Position numbers and translations under genes: made by a program. DNA of 60,709 bases from Bacilli bacterium (GTDB lineage: Bacteria > Bacillota_I > Bacilli_A > RF39 > UBA660), in the NCBI GenBank assembly GCA_017511605.1, contig JAFWJL010000003.1, forward strand, positions 1 through 60,709, given 5' to 3'. Below the pieces are notes generated by a model, which was not told where the DNA came from, made no database searches, and saw only the letters and a program-made list of their open reading frames with translations. Below are positions 60,454 to 60,709 of the stretch, in pieces (positions within the stretch are counted from its first letter, which is position 1; every line of letters starts with the position of its first letter).

Positions 60454-60709
60454 ATGTCAACAGAAAAGATTCGTATCAGAATTAAAGCATATGATCACAG
60501 AATTTTAGACAATGCAGCAAAGAAAATTGTTGAAACTGTTAATCGTTCAGGTGGAAAAGTTTCTGGTCCAGTACCACTACCAACTGAAATCGAAAAGTTC
60601 ACTATTCTAAGAGCTGTACATAAGTACAAAGATTCACGTGAACAATTCGAAATGCGTACACACAAAAGACTTATTGATATCAAAAATCCAAGCAAGGAAA
60701 CTATTGATG
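60454..60709 (+). CDS. rpsJ: Ribosomal protein S10, partial at window end
   Basis: The first 85 residues of S10: [20 protein letters not shown], the loop [18 protein letters not shown] and [15 protein letters not shown] are family hallmarks. S10 is part of the small ribosomal subunit head and also of transcription antitermination with NusB. The start has a perfect AGGAGG. It is cut by the end of the window, and the rest of the S10 operon lies beyond. Confidence 0.97.
   Translation, partial: MSTEKIRIRIKAYDHRILDNAAKKIVETVNRSGGKVSGPVPLPTEIEKFTILRAVHKYKDSREQFEMRTHKRLIDIKNPSKETID

Noticed and set aside
1..60709. Use of TGA as tryptophan (Mollicutes code)
   Set aside because: TGA ends several genes cleanly in the overlaps (33516-33518, 54494-54496, 13237-13239), and tryptophan is coded by TGG throughout.
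1..60709. tRNA or rRNA genes, CRISPR arrays, insertion sequences, prophage
   Set aside because: No cloverleaf-like GC-rich segments, no regular repeat arrays, and no transposase or integrase motifs were seen in any gap or coding region.

Overview
The window is AT-rich chromosomal DNA from a bacterium of the Bacilli, most likely an uncultured anaerobic gut lineage near the Erysipelotrichia/RF39 group. This placement is inference. It rests on the very low GC, an anaerobic class III ribonucleotide reductase with no aerobic one in view, a Spo0A-type regulator, the yvcK-whiA pair, and a cell-wall toolkit (FtsEX with an M23 hydrolase, LysM protein, lipoprotein acyltransferase). TGA is used as a stop (for example in ftsE and at 54494-54496), so the code is standard. 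Nearly all genes are on the plus strand in tight operons. Transcription units typically begin at an extended -10 box (TGnTATAAT) and end in short hairpins with a T-run. I see no tRNA, rRNA, IS element or CRISPR array.

Layout. 1-2.75 kb: a SEC-C remnant, two flavodoxin-fold reductases, a PH-domain membrane protein and an HD phosphohydrolase. 2.8-21.6 kb: the most unusual part, a block of about 15 genes that looks like one surface-fibre export system. It holds at least six TasA/camelysin-like secreted proteins (two of them near-duplicates), a GLUG-type adhesin, two signal peptidases of SipW type (one fused to a large cytosolic domain), a degenerate peptidase homologue, a membrane-anchored McrB-like AAA+ ATPase with a DUF2357 (McrC-like) partner that lacks a nuclease, and an unrecognised cytoplasmic protein. 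21.8-25.6 kb: a small P-loop kinase and the anaerobic ribonucleotide reductase operon, in which the glycyl-radical segment is a separate 49-residue protein between nrdD and nrdG. 25.6-32.8 kb: a LysM protein, prfB with its programmed frameshift, two YitT proteins and a glycosyltransferase. 32.8-39.1 kb: ftsE-ftsX-hydrolase, a membrane-bound XRE regulator and two surface proteins. 39.1-50.6 kb: uvrB, a radical SAM protein, a candidate type I toxin locus, uvrA, lgt, yvcK, whiA, clpP and a nucleoside kinase. 50.7-56.4 kb: gap, pgk and tpiA with lipid-glycosylation genes between them. 56.5-60.7 kb: spo0A, a DUF4143 ATPase, an XRE regulator, dinB and the start of the S10 ribosomal operon with a structured leader.

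How the genes fit together. In the large cluster, the secreted subunits carry an N-terminal membrane segment ending in a short Ala-aromatic junction, the kind of site SipW-type peptidases process. The AAA+/DUF2357 pair and the cytosolic extension of one peptidase would lie on the inner face of the same membrane. My reading is that a McrBC-derived ATPase has been recruited to control or power processing or assembly of a TasA-like fibre. No function has been shown for it, and I know of no published description.
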